Positions 8,791 to 17,888 of a stretch of DNA of 64,000 bases are shown here, piece after piece (within the stretch, counting starts at the first letter, position 1; each line of letters begins with the position of its first letter). The stretch is from assembly GCF_007746795.1 (NCBI RefSeq), contig NZ_CP036343.1, forward strand, positions 3,838,369 through 3,902,368, in the 5' to 3' direction. The notes under the pieces were generated by a model that saw only the letters and a program-made list of their open reading frames with translations, made no database searches and was not told the origin of the DNA. The stretch is from Gimesia algae (GTDB taxonomy: Bacteria; Planctomycetota; Planctomycetia; Planctomycetales; Planctomycetaceae). The position numbers and the translations under genes are program-made.

Positions 8791-10014
8791 TCAATCCAGC
8801 AGTTCCACCTGGCAGAACCGTTTCTTGCCAACCCAGAGTAACATGCCTGATTCCACGGCAATCGCCTGATCATGGGCTTCGATCTTCACTTTGTCTTCCC
8901 CTATTTTAGCACCCCCCTGTTGAATCGAACGCCGGGCATCACTGGTAGAAGCACACAGGCCCAGTTGCTTGAGCAGATTCGCAGCAGGCAACGTTCCATC
9001 CTCATTTAATTCGGATCGGGAAATCTTTGCGACGGGAATATCGTCTGGCAGACCACCAGATCCAATTTCCCGCTGCCAGCGGTCGGCAGAATCCTCAGCA
9101 GCCGTGGCATCGTGGTACTCTGTGATAATCGTTTTGGCCAGTTTGACTTTGGCTTCTTTGGGGTGACCGGCCAGAATGGTTTGCACTTCATCCAGAGGGA
9201 AATCGGTCAGCAGTTCAAAAAACATCTGCATACTGTCATCAGAGAGTTGCATGAATTTTTTCATCATGTCATAAGGCGATTCGCTGATGCCGATGTAGTT
9301 ACCCAGACTTTTGCCCATGCGGCGCACGCCATCCGTACCCACCAGAATAGGTGACATGACGCTTACCTGCTGTCGCAGTCCTTGACCTTTCTGCAGGTCG
9401 CGGGCCAGCATGAAGGAGTAAAGCTGTTCGGTGCCTCCCAGTTCGATGTCGGCTTTGATCTCGACAGAATCCCAGGCCTGCATGATCGGGTACAGGCACT
9501 CGTGCAGATAAATGGCGGCTTCTTCACGGTATCGCTTCGAGAAATCATCGCGGGTCAGTAATTGAGCGACGGTGACTTTGCTGCAGAGTTCGAGAATCTC
9601 CGCAAAGTTCATTTTGCTGAACCAGTCGCCGTTACGCACAACTTCTGCATTTTCCAGATCGATGACTTTTCCAACCTGATTCAGGTAGTCGACCGCATTG
9701 GCTTCGACCTGTTCTGCTGTCAGTCGGGCGCGGGTTTCATCGCGACCACTGGGGTCGCCGACCAGCGCGGTGTAATTGCCGATGATGATCACCGCCTGAT
9801 GCCCCAACTCCTGAAACTGGCGCATCTTTCGCATGGGAACCGTATGCCCCAGATGGAGGTCAATCCCTGTCGGATCGATTCCATATTTCACGCGCAGGGG
9901 TGTTCCCGTTTCCCGGCTCCATTTTAATTTTTCGGCCAGTTCCTGTTCGGGAACGATCTTTTCCACACCACGTCGGAGGACAGCCAACTGCTCTTCTACA
10001 GGCAAAAATTGCAT
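8791..10014 (-). CDS. tyrS: Tyrosyl-tRNA synthetase
   Basis: Class I synthetase that charges tRNA-Tyr. The 407-residue product has the HIGH-type motif HLGHT (about residue 48), a KMSKS-type motif in the form RMGKSLGN (about residue 235) and a C-terminal S4 RNA-binding domain ending near VGKKRFCQVEL. ATG at 10014 is taken as start; an in-frame TTG at 10041 would add nine residues. Length fits the TyrZ-like bacterial form. Confidence 0.95.
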   Translation of the reverse strand: MQFLPVEEQLAVLRRGVEKIVPEQELAEKLKWSRETGTPLRVKYGIDPTGIDLHLGHTVPMRKMRQFQELGHQAVIIIGNYTALVGDPSGRDETRARLTAEQVEANAVDYLNQVGKVIDLENAEVVRNGDWFSKMNFAEILELCSKVTVAQLLTRDDFSKRYREEAAIYLHECLYPIMQAWDSVEIKADIELGGTEQLYSFMLARDLQKGQGLRQQVSVMSPILVGTDGVRRMGKSLGNYIGISESPYDMMKKFMQLSDDSMQMFFELLTDFPLDEVQTILAGHPKEAKVKLAKTIITEYHDATAAEDSADRWQREIGSGGLPDDIPVAKISRSELNEDGTLPAANLLKQLGLCASTSDARRSIQQGGAKIGEDKVKIEAHDQAIAVESGMLLWVGKKRFCQVELLD

Positions 10015-10357
10015 TAAACTTACCAGTACTCTCTCAAACAATGTTATTCTGACATATCAGGGTTTCGCCCATTTTGTCGACTCGGTCTGCCAGCGTCAAT
10101 CTAATGAGCAGACTGGAAGTCGTTTATTTCAAACCGATTTGACCGGGCATCACTGAGTATGATAAGATCCGGCCCGGTCAGGTTCTGTCCCGTTGTGTTT
10201 TTTACAAAGAACAAAGCTTTTGCTGATTCTGTAAATAAATGGCATTGATACTCGGGCCGGTATTCAGGTACAAATAATTCTTGACGCTGCCCGCCTTCTA
10301 AATCGTATACCCTCCTGCAAACACCACCCAATCACTCCAGTACCAAGCTTGTCTTTG
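10015..10357. other. Divergent intergenic region tyrS / SirB1-like gene
   Basis: It must hold both promoters. The only structure seen is an inverted repeat GACCGGGC (10141-10148) and GCCCGGTC (10182-10189) with a 33-base spacer. No T-box or other riboswitch was recognised. Confidence 0.35.
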
Positions 10358-11203
10358 ATGGACATTTCACAAATATTCCAGTTTAAACAGGATCAGGAAT
10401 TTTCAAAACTCCTGCTGCATGACAAACAGATCGACCTGACGATTGCCGCGCTGGAACTGGCACGCGATGACCAGCCCGATCTGCAGTTTGAACAGGTGCA
10501 ACTCTGGATCCGACAAAGAGCCTGCGAACTCTCCGGGAAAGTGGCGCTTGCCAATGACGATGCCACTTTGATCAGATACTTCGTCGACTGCCTGGCCAAG
10601 CAGCATGGGCTGGCGGGTAATACGGTCTGTTACCATCAGCCGGAAGGCAGCTATCTGAATCATGTGATCGAAACAAAACAGGGTCTGCCTATTGCGCTCT
10701 CTCTGATTTATATGGCGGTTGGCAATGAACTGGGAATTGAGATTCAGGGTGTGGCCGCCCCCATGCAGTTCCTGGTACGCTATGAATCACAATCGGGTCC
10801 GTTATTCATTGATCCCTACTCCCGTGGAACAATTTATAACGAAAAAGAATGTATCATCCATCTGGCCGAATTAGGCGACTTTTCCCGCGATGTCCTGCTG
10901 CGACTGTTAAAGCCCGCCACGCATCGGGAAATTATTTCGCGCATGCTGCTGAATCTCAAACGGATTCACGAAGAACGCGAAGATTTCCAGAGAGCCTGGA
11001 ACGTACAGCGTAGACTATGTGCTTTGAATCCGCTTTCCAACGCGCACCGCAAAGATCTGGCGGCTCTCAGTTTTAAAACTAAAAAGCTGGGCCTGGCAGC
11101 CGACCTGCTGACAGGATGTCTGAAAAGCTGTCCCGAATCCGAGCAGCTGGATATCAAGCTGATGCTGCAGAAAGTGCACGCCGAACTGGCGCAGTGGAAC
11201 TGA
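10358..11203 (+). CDS. SirB1/transglutaminase-like family protein
   Basis: A 281-residue cytoplasmic protein of the SirB1 (YchA-like) family. The transglutaminase-like core carries the conserved run GLPIALSLIYMAVG followed by GVAAPMQFLVRY and the FIDPYSRG segment. The C-terminal third is helical and TPR-like. The biochemical role of the family is unsettled. The ATG at 10358 is preferred to the TTG at 10349; neither has a strong ribosome-binding site. Confidence 0.8.
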   Translation: MDISQIFQFKQDQEFSKLLLHDKQIDLTIAALELARDDQPDLQFEQVQLWIRQRACELSGKVALANDDATLIRYFVDCLAKQHGLAGNTVCYHQPEGSYLNHVIETKQGLPIALSLIYMAVGNELGIEIQGVAAPMQFLVRYESQSGPLFIDPYSRGTIYNEKECIIHLAELGDFSRDVLLRLLKPATHREIISRMLLNLKRIHEEREDFQRAWNVQRRLCALNPLSNAHRKDLAALSFKTKKLGLAADLLTGCLKSCPESEQLDIKLMLQKVHAELAQWN

Positions 11204-11219
11204 TGTCTGCCTGCAGACA
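11204..11219. terminator. Small hairpin between convergent genes
   Basis: TGTCTG and CAGACA form a perfect short stem in the 21-base gap between two convergent stop codons. There is no T-run, so terminator function is only a guess. Confidence 0.3.
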
Positions 11220-11224
11220 GTCGC

Positions 11225-11728
11225 TCAATCTGCATTGATGCTGATCTGGTACAGAAACTGACCGCCACTCTGAAACGTCTTTTCCTCCGAGAAACGACTC
11301 CAGGCCAGACGCACGATCAGAAAATCCTTCTCAGGTTTATCCAGGTCAAAGGTCACCGCGACTTCCCGGGAATAAATGTGGGTCGCATGAGTGAACGAGA
11401 TCCCTCGAACCGAAATATTGCGACCGGTGACGATCTGCAGATCTGATTCCAGCTCTCTGGTTTGAGGATTGAAAACAGCCAGGCCGAGCGGACGTTGACA
11501 GGGAATGCGATGCCATTCACGACTGCTGATGGATGAGGGCTCGAGATACCAGCTGGCGACTACGGAATCGATCAGCTTGTTCAATTCCGGAATTCGCCTC
11601 AGGCAGGGAGTATTCGTTGTCTCCCGCAGAAACGCGTCCCGCTTCTGCTGATAGAAATCTGAGTGTTCGTCTTTGTCAATCGCTGTCGGAAACACATCAC
11701 CCGGGTAGGCTCTCACGGATTGTCGCAT
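11225..11728 (-). CDS. PilZ-like domain protein
   Basis: A 167-residue soluble protein whose C-terminal 100 residues resemble a divergent PilZ-type beta-barrel: GRNISVRGISF followed by a hydrophobic strand FLIVRLAWSRF and GGQFLYQI. PilZ domains often bind cyclic-di-GMP; the RxxxR and (D/N)xSxxG motifs are only partly recognisable (NISVRG), so ligand binding is uncertain. It is convergent with the SirB1-like gene. The family call is made by eye. Confidence 0.6.
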   Translation of the reverse strand: MRQSVRAYPGDVFPTAIDKDEHSDFYQQKRDAFLRETTNTPCLRRIPELNKLIDSVVASWYLEPSSISSREWHRIPCQRPLGLAVFNPQTRELESDLQIVTGRNISVRGISFTHATHIYSREVAVTFDLDKPEKDFLIVRLAWSRFSEEKTFQSGGQFLYQISINAD

Positions 11729-11846
11729 GGATCTGCTCTTTTATAGACGTAATGAAACAGACGTCAGACTCAGATAGTCTGCCGATAATCAAATGAATTT
11801 TCGATGGGAGATAAGCATTCTTTGCAGAGATGCTGACGGGGTTAAG

Positions 11847-11934
11847 ACTGTGTCCAGTTTTACTAAAGCGTCTCCAGTGACATTTGGATCGAGTATAAAA
11901 GTACGAGAAACGCTATGGGAAAATGTGATACATT
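11847..11934 (+). repeat. MITE-like 88-bp terminal-inverted-repeat element, copy 1
   Basis: An 88-bp element starts ACTGTGTCC and contains TTTACTAAAGCGTCTCCAG, whose imperfect complement GAGAAACGCTAT lies in the second half. It is flanked by TAAG on the left and CTAG on the right. Five related loci lie in this window (34596, 49527, 53021, 59677, 61491). It sits in the 448-base gap between the PilZ-like gene and the TPR gene; nothing else is recognisable there. Confidence 0.85.
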
Positions 11935-12176
11935 CTAGAAAGGGAGAGAGATACTCTAATTTAGCCTGTAATAAAAAGCGGGTCAAATTCTGACGGCGGG
12001 GCTCCTGGAGAACGGGACCGGAATAATCAATCGAACTGAAATCATCGTCTCTACCGTCAACAGGCAGCTTGAAGATGCATCCTCTTTCTGAATTTGAGTT
12101 TAGCGGTGTTCATCGCAACTCCCGTTCAGTGAAATGAGGAATACCCCTCTATTTTGAATTCTCAATAGATTCGGCG

Positions 12177-13952
12177 TTAGTTCGAGTGCAGCATCCGCTC
12201 CAGTTCGGACTGTACCACCTGAATCACAGGTTCCCAGTTCCCCAGCTCTGACTGACGAAACAACCGCGCCGTCGGATACCAGGGGCTGTCACTACGTTCC
12301 AGCAGCCAGCGCCACTCGGGAAGACGCGAAACCAGAATCCAGACGGGAACGCCCAGTGAACCTGCCAGATGGGCTACCGCGGTATCAACGGTAATGACCA
12401 GATCCAGATTTTGAATCAAGGCGGCGGTCTCAGAAAAATCGCCTGTGTCTGCCTGATATTCAGCCCCCGGTTGCCAGAGATTCCATGCGTTCTGCAGTGG
12501 CGCGATCTGTTCCAGCCCGTTGACCTGCTGCAGGCTGATCAGTTGAATGCCCTCCTGTTCTCCCAGAGGCAGGAGTGAGTTTAACGGAATCGAACGCAGC
12601 TCATTTTTCGGAAAGCTCTTGTTACCACACCAGTTCAGTCCGACTTTGCTTCCCGGGAGTTCCGAAAGCACGTTGGCCCAATACTGCTGTCTCTCTGAGG
12701 ATGGCTTGAGAATCGGAACCGCTGCGGGAATCGTCTCCAGGCTGGTTTCCAGATACAGGGGCACGCTCAACAGGGCACACTGATAATCACATTCCGGTTG
12801 GGGGTCCCCTGCGATCAGGATCTGATCGATTTCCGGAATTGATTTCAGCAACTCTGCCAGTTCTGTCTGACATAGAACCATTACCTGTGCGGCTCCCCGT
12901 TTTTTCAGTTCGATCGCGAATCGAATAAACAGCAGCGTGTCACCAAACCCCTGTTCGCACCACAGGTAGATGGATTTCCCCGATAACGATTCCCCCTGCC
13001 ACTGCTGCCCGGGATATTGCTGCTGCGGATTGGCAGCGATATCCGCGCGGCGTTCGTAACCACGCCAGCCGGCTTGCAGATTTCCCTGCAGTAGACGGGT
13101 TGTCGCCAGATTGAATTCTGCCACCGCGAAATCGGGACGCAGGCTGATCGCTTTTCTGAAATTCTCGCTGGCTCCCTCCAGATCGTGCTGCAGCTTCAAG
13201 GCATTCCCCAGGTTGTTATATCCCTCCGGTTGCGTCGGGGCGACCTGAATCGAACGTTTTGCGGCTTCAACCGCGGCTTCAATGTTTCCGATCGCTTCAT
13301 ACACATAACTCAAACTGACCAGAATCTGGTAGTGATCGGGGCTGCTTTTCAACATGGACTCATACAGCATGATCGCTTCCTGATACTGACGCTGCAGCAC
13401 CAGCACATAGGCCAGCTTCATTGACAGATCAAAGTCACCCGGGCTTGCCACCAGCAGTTCCCGATAGATGGTTTCCGCCCGCGACCATTCGCCGGCTGAC
13501 TTCAGCGCGTCTGCCAGTTTCTGATGTGTTTCCAGATTGCCGGGATTTAAATCATGCGCCTTCTGATAACACTTCACCGCTTCACTGAACACAGCCCGGC
13601 TCTCGAATAACGATCCCAGATTAAAGTACGCACGTTCATAGTGGGGATTCAGGCGGATGGCCTGCTCAAAAGACTGGCCGGCCTCCTGCCACTTACCTGC
13701 GGCGTGATAAGCAACGCCCAGATTGTTATGCACGTCCGGCAGTTCCGGCTGCAGCTGAACCACCTGGAGAAAAGTGCGGATACTCTGATCCAGGTCGCCG
13801 CGCTGCAATTGCAATGTTCCCAGATAATAGCGGGCCTCCCATTGGCGTTCATTCACTTTGAGGATATGCTCGTAAATGGTCGCAGCCTGATTCAGTTCCC
13901 CTGCCTGATGATGGGCTAATGCTGCTTTCAGTTGTGCCTGAATCTCATCCAT
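12177..13952 (-). CDS. TPR protein with C-terminal heptosyltransferase-like domain
   Basis: A 591-residue protein with about eight consecutive tetratricopeptide repeats (residues 1-300; for example NNLGVAYHAAGKWQEA and NNLGNALKLQHDLEGA). A C-terminal glycosyltransferase-9-like region (about 320-590) follows, with LWCEQGFGDTLLF, VGLNWCGNK and VITVDTAVAHLAGSLGVPVW. This matches the TPR-glycosyltransferase proteins common in planctomycetes and cyanobacteria. A role in protein or polysaccharide glycosylation is inferred. No signal peptide is present. Confidence 0.87.
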   Translation of the reverse strand: MDEIQAQLKAALAHHQAGELNQAATIYEHILKVNERQWEARYYLGTLQLQRGDLDQSIRTFLQVVQLQPELPDVHNNLGVAYHAAGKWQEAGQSFEQAIRLNPHYERAYFNLGSLFESRAVFSEAVKCYQKAHDLNPGNLETHQKLADALKSAGEWSRAETIYRELLVASPGDFDLSMKLAYVLVLQRQYQEAIMLYESMLKSSPDHYQILVSLSYVYEAIGNIEAAVEAAKRSIQVAPTQPEGYNNLGNALKLQHDLEGASENFRKAISLRPDFAVAEFNLATTRLLQGNLQAGWRGYERRADIAANPQQQYPGQQWQGESLSGKSIYLWCEQGFGDTLLFIRFAIELKKRGAAQVMVLCQTELAELLKSIPEIDQILIAGDPQPECDYQCALLSVPLYLETSLETIPAAVPILKPSSERQQYWANVLSELPGSKVGLNWCGNKSFPKNELRSIPLNSLLPLGEQEGIQLISLQQVNGLEQIAPLQNAWNLWQPGAEYQADTGDFSETAALIQNLDLVITVDTAVAHLAGSLGVPVWILVSRLPEWRWLLERSDSPWYPTARLFRQSELGNWEPVIQVVQSELERMLHSN

Positions 13953-14108
13953 GTGAGAACCTCTACCCTGTTTCTGCCGGGGTGGGAAAACGCTTTGATC
14001 TGAAGACTTTAACCAGATCGCTTTGAATTTGACGCTGGCTCAAAGTAACATTCTATTAGCAGTACTGCAATAACGGTTCGCCGATCCTTAATACAGAAAG
14101 TGGAATGC

Positions 14109-14945
14109 ATGGCCGCTCTCGTTTCCTGCCTGACAAACTCTTACGGTCGCTTTGGACCCATCGCCGCGATGGAACACATCCGCGACGCCGGTCTCTCGCA
14201 TCTCGAACTGAACATAAAAAATCACGGCGTCCCTTCCTTCTTTAAGGAAACGCCTTTGCTGACGAACGCGTCGACTGCATACGACATTCAGCGCGTGCAG
14301 GATCTCCTGGCTCAGCATGAGGTACAACTTTCCAGCTGCAACATCACCAGCGGCAACCCTCTCGACCCGGAAATTGTTTCCATCACGAAACAGAAACTCG
14401 ATCTCGCTTCGCAACTGGGTGTCAGCCTGGTGGTCGGCGGTGCAGGCGAACTGGAAGAAGAATCGCAGCGGGAAACGTTGTACCAGCATCTGCGCGAGAT
14501 TGGTGATTATGCGGCGGAGATAGGCATCACCTATTGTTTTGAAACACACCCCGGTATCTGCGTGAACGCCGCCGGCATGTTGCGCACAATGCAGGATTTG
14601 GATCACTCGCATTTAAAGCTCAACTTTGATACGGGCAATATTAATTACTACAATAAACATGAGAACGTGCTGGAATCGCTACATGAGGTCGTCGAGCACG
14701 TCCGACACGTGCACCTCAAAGACTCGTTCTGTAAATACAAAGACTGGAATTTCACAACGCTCGGCGAAGCGGGGGGCATCGACTTCCTGCAGGTCCGCTT
14801 TATCCTGGAAGATCACAACTTCGAAGGCCCCTACAGTCTGGAAATCGAAGGCATCGCAGGCGAGCCGGACCCGAGCCTTGAAGAACACCACAACCGGGTC
14901 AAACAGAGCGTCATATATTTACAGGAATGCGGGTTCTTTGACTGA
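14109..14945 (+). CDS. Sugar phosphate isomerase/epimerase (xylose-isomerase-like TIM barrel)
   Basis: A 278-residue cytoplasmic TIM-barrel protein. Typical metal-site features are visible: FETHPG, NFDTGNINYY, HVHLKD and the terminal strand YSLEIEG. ATG at 14109 is chosen; a GTG nine bases upstream is also in frame. Members isomerise or epimerise keto-sugars, but the substrate is not predictable here. It stands alone on the plus strand. Confidence 0.85.
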   Translation: MAALVSCLTNSYGRFGPIAAMEHIRDAGLSHLELNIKNHGVPSFFKETPLLTNASTAYDIQRVQDLLAQHEVQLSSCNITSGNPLDPEIVSITKQKLDLASQLGVSLVVGGAGELEEESQRETLYQHLREIGDYAAEIGITYCFETHPGICVNAAGMLRTMQDLDHSHLKLNFDTGNINYYNKHENVLESLHEVVEHVRHVHLKDSFCKYKDWNFTTLGEAGGIDFLQVRFILEDHNFEGPYSLEIEGIAGEPDPSLEEHHNRVKQSVIYLQECGFFD

Positions 14946-15029
14946 TGTTGCAATAATTGTTTCGAAACAGTCAATATAAAACTGGTATCCGTAGAGAATC
15001 TCACTCGATTTGGGAGGGTTGATCTGAAA

Positions 15030-15665
15030 ATGAATCCCGACGTTGATGAATATTTGAGTCAAGCCAGACAGTGGCAGGAAGAACTGGTGACACTGAGCGC
15101 CATCGTGCGCGACACGCCACTGACTGAGGAATGGAAGTGGCGTGCGCCCTGTTACACGTTTCAGAAAAAAAACGTCGCTTTAATCGGTGCCTTCAAAGAC
15201 AACTGCGTGCTGAGCTTTTTCAAAGGCAGCCTGTTAAAAGATGACCTTGGTATTCTTACGAAGCCGGGGGAGAATACACAGGCGGCACGCGTGGTACGGT
15301 TCACCAGTCTGCAGGAAATCATTGAGCTGGAACCGGTTCTCAAAGCTTACATTGAGGAAGCCATTGAAGTCGAAAAAGCCGGGTTGAAAGTTGCTGTCAA
15401 AAAAGAGGAGGAACCAATACCCGCCGAATTTCAAACGAAACTGGATGAAAGCCCTGCCCTGCAAACCGCGTTTGCAGCCTTAACACCCGGACGACAACGC
15501 GGCTACCTGATGCATTTTTCCGCCGCGAAACAATCCAAGACACGGCAAACCAGGGTTGAGAAATACATCCCGCAGATTCTCGATGGTAAAGGCATCCATG
15601 ACTGCACTTGCGGCCTTTCTCAAAAGCTGCCCGCCTGCGACGGATCGCATAAGTCGATTCGCTGA
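15030..15665 (+). CDS. YdeI-family (DUF1801-type) protein fused to a CDGSH iron-sulfur motif
   Basis: A 211-residue protein. Residues 1-190 are a YdeI/OmpD-associated domain (EWKWRAPCYTF, then ALTPGRQRGY and AAKQSKTRQTRVEKY). The last 20 residues carry CTCGLSQKLPACDGSH, which fits the CDGSH signature C-x-C-x2-(S/T)-x3-P-x-C-D-G-(S/A/T)-H that binds a 2Fe-2S cluster. The function of YdeI proteins is poorly known; the tail suggests redox or iron-sulfur sensing. A GGGAGG ribosome-binding site lies a little upstream. Confidence 0.83.
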   Translation: MNPDVDEYLSQARQWQEELVTLSAIVRDTPLTEEWKWRAPCYTFQKKNVALIGAFKDNCVLSFFKGSLLKDDLGILTKPGENTQAARVVRFTSLQEIIELEPVLKAYIEEAIEVEKAGLKVAVKKEEEPIPAEFQTKLDESPALQTAFAALTPGRQRGYLMHFSAAKQSKTRQTRVEKYIPQILDGKGIHDCTCGLSQKLPACDGSHKSIR

Positions 15666-15748
15666 GGGACAGACAGGTAACAGTCTCCTGCTCATCTATT
15701 AAGAGTGGGCGAAACCAGAGCTCTGGCATCTCGCAGTGATTGGCCTGA

Positions 15749-16339
15749 TCAGGGCGATTTGAAGAGACCGAGATCGTAAAACAATTCATAGCGTACCGGG
15801 TCATCAGGCAGAATCCAGTGAAAGCCTTCCTGGCAGAAGACACTGAGTACATTGGCGATCATGACTGCTCCCAATACGCCAAGCACAGTCTTCGAAATCC
15901 AGTTGAATTCAATCGGGTGATCTGTTACCAGTTCGGGGACAAACATCAGATTCAGCCCGCTGTCGATCAGCACCACGAGAAAGACCACCAAAGCCCACGT
16001 GTATAAATGCAAGCCCAGCACAGGATCACCATAGCCGGGATCGGGGGGAACAATGTGAATCAGGATCTGACGTGTCGAAATGCATGCGCCACAGACGGCT
16101 GCCAGAATACTCATGCCATAACCTGCAGCAAAGTCAGACACAGTCAAAGCACCCGACCGGGCCTGCAGGATGATATAAGCCGACCCGAGGGCGCACAGCA
16201 GCATGGCCATTCGCTGCAGCATGCAGAGCGGACAGGGAACTTCCTGTTCTCCCAACTGAACACCAAAAGCGCCCAGCAGGACCATACACACGGCAAGAAT
16301 ATTAAAATGAGCAATCCAGAAACCAAGGCGCTTGTTCAT
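15749..16339 (-). CDS. dsbB: Disulfide bond formation protein B (DsbB), variant lacking the second loop cysteine pair
   Basis: A 196-residue, four-helix membrane protein with the first redox centre CPLC (CPLCMLQR), as in DsbB, which passes electrons from DsbA to quinones. In the loop between helices 3 and 4 (IHIVPPDPGYG to GLHLYTW) no cysteine is found where classical DsbB has its second pair; instead a CGAC lies at the end of helix 3. It follows the small DUF5993 gene by 89 bases, so the two may form a unit. AGGAG lies ahead of the ATG at 16339. Confidence 0.85.
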   Translation of the reverse strand: MNKRLGFWIAHFNILAVCMVLLGAFGVQLGEQEVPCPLCMLQRMAMLLCALGSAYIILQARSGALTVSDFAAGYGMSILAAVCGACISTRQILIHIVPPDPGYGDPVLGLHLYTWALVVFLVVLIDSGLNLMFVPELVTDHPIEFNWISKTVLGVLGAVMIANVLSVFCQEGFHWILPDDPVRYELFYDLGLFKSP

Positions 16340-16428
16340 GCGAGTATCTCTCCTTCAATCATCCTTAAAACAGGCGTCTCAAATGGCTCTGAGACGTTAC
16401 AGCAACCAGCATACAGGCGAAGACTGAT

Positions 16429-16584
16429 TCAGAAGTTGAGGTTCAACGCATCCGATGCGTGACTCAAAAACAAGAGAAAAGTCGCCACAAGCGAGACAAA
16501 GAAGGGCAGATAGACGGGCCAGCGCCTGCGTCCCCTCATTGCGATAAACGTGAATAGGATGAGCAGGAGAATCAGAGTATCCAA
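16429..16584 (-). CDS. Small membrane protein, DUF5993-like
   Basis: With a TTG start at 16584, behind GAAGGA at good spacing, this gives a 51-residue protein: MDTLILLLILF, a short RGRRRW loop, a second membrane helix and a conserved-looking tail SHASDALNLNF. That matches the DUF5993 pattern of two helices. It precedes dsbB on the same strand, which suggests an accessory role in disulfide formation. A longer frame to 16644 exists, but its added residues look unrelated to the family. Confidence 0.65.
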   Translation of the reverse strand: MDTLILLLILFTFIAMRGRRRWPVYLPFFVSLVATFLLFLSHASDALNLNF

Positions 16585-16982
16585 GACGATTCCTTCACCA
16601 TAGAGAGGGAGTTCGTGAGCATTTTTCCGCATTGAAAAAGGCAACCCTGCTGAGGGGCGATGCCTGTCGGCCAGGATCTTAGCATACTCTGGGGTGACGT
16701 CAAAGTCTTATCCTCATTTTGGAAATGGCACGACCGACTCGACTTGAAATCAACGACATGCTGTTGCCACCCACCGTCACGGGAGACTCTGGATCTTTGC
16801 GTTCTCGTCGAACGTTTTCTCTTGTCTGTTTTGGACTATAAAATTGCTTTATTCCCTGCGGTTCACCTGCTATAAGGGATGTACTTCCCCGTAACGGTCA
16901 CTGCGTGATTTCGTCGTTCAACGTATATTCAGAGACGACGATCGGCGGGAGTGCTGTCTTCTTTTGCCTGATGGGAACCTGC
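16585..16982. other. Divergent intergenic region, nothing recognised
   Basis: These 398 bases separate the DUF5993/dsbB unit (minus) from the SRPBCC-DoxX gene (plus). Promoters are expected, but no repeat, RNA gene or hairpin stands out. Confidence 0.3.
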
Positions 16983-17888
16983 ATGGGCATCTATGTAGAA
17001 ATACGAATTCAAGGTTCGCTGGAAGAGTTGTGGGAGAAAACCCAGAACCCGGAATTGCATGAACGCTGGGACGCGCGGTTCACTTCGATCACGTATCTTC
17101 CCCGCGCCGAGGAATCAGAACCGCAGCGCTTCGAATATGCAACGCGACTGGGCTTTGGCCTTGGTATTAAAGGGGCAGGCGAGACAGTCGGCAGTCGCGA
17201 CGAAACCACAGGCCGACGCACCTCGTCACTGCGTTTCTGGTCAGACGATGCCAAGTCCCTGATTCGGGAAGGAGCCGGTTACTGGCAGTACACCCCGCTG
17301 GAGGACGGCGTACGCTTTGTCACAGGCTACGATTACCAGACGCGGTTCGGCTGGTTAGGCAAAACCTTCGATCGTTTCGTCTTTCGTCCGCTGATGAGTT
17401 GGGCGACCGCCTGGAGTTTCGACCGACTGCGTTTATGGATCGAGAAAGGCATTGACCCGGCGGTATCAATGCAGCGAACCCTCATTCACGGCCTGGCGCG
17501 ATTCACGGTGGCATTCGTCTGGCTCTACCAGGGCCTCGTCCCCAAACTGATCGCGCGACATGCAGACGAACTGGCGATGCTGGCGGACGCGGGAATCACC
17601 GCATCCGTTGCCCCCGCGCTACTGCTCATCGCGGGGATCGCGGAAGTAGTACTGGGAGCGGCTGTGCTGATCTGCTTTCATCGACGCTGGCCACTGCTGT
17701 TGACCGCGCTGCTGATGCTGCTGGCCACAATCGGGGTGGCAATCCATTCGCCTCAATACCTGTCAGCGGCATTTAATCCGGTCAGTCTGAACCTGCTGCT
17801 GGCGGTCGTCGCATTGCTGGGACTGATCGTCATGCATGATCTACCCTCCGCACGGCATTGTCTCAGAAAAAAACCGGAGGCTGGCTGA
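16983..17888 (+). CDS. SRPBCC-like domain fused to DoxX-like membrane domain
   Basis: A 301-residue protein in two parts. Residues 1-165 look like an SRPBCC/START-type lipid-binding fold (IRIQGSLEELWEKTQNPELHERWD). Residues 170-295 are a DoxX-like four-helix membrane region (FTVAFVWLYQGLVPKL and following helices). ATG at 16983 has GGGA six bases upstream; an in-frame extension to 16905 lacks such a site. Its stop overlaps the next gene's start (TGATG), so the two are translationally coupled. Confidence 0.75.
   Translation: MGIYVEIRIQGSLEELWEKTQNPELHERWDARFTSITYLPRAEESEPQRFEYATRLGFGLGIKGAGETVGSRDETTGRRTSSLRFWSDDAKSLIREGAGYWQYTPLEDGVRFVTGYDYQTRFGWLGKTFDRFVFRPLMSWATAWSFDRLRLWIEKGIDPAVSMQRTLIHGLARFTVAFVWLYQGLVPKLIARHADELAMLADAGITASVAPALLLIAGIAEVVLGAAVLICFHRRWPLLLTALLMLLATIGVAIHSPQYLSAAFNPVSLNLLLAVVALLGLIVMHDLPSARHCLRKKPEAG

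Noticed and set aside
14088-14612. A 174-codon minus-strand frame
   Set aside because: It is antisense to the sugar-phosphate isomerase gene, which has clear TIM-barrel motifs.
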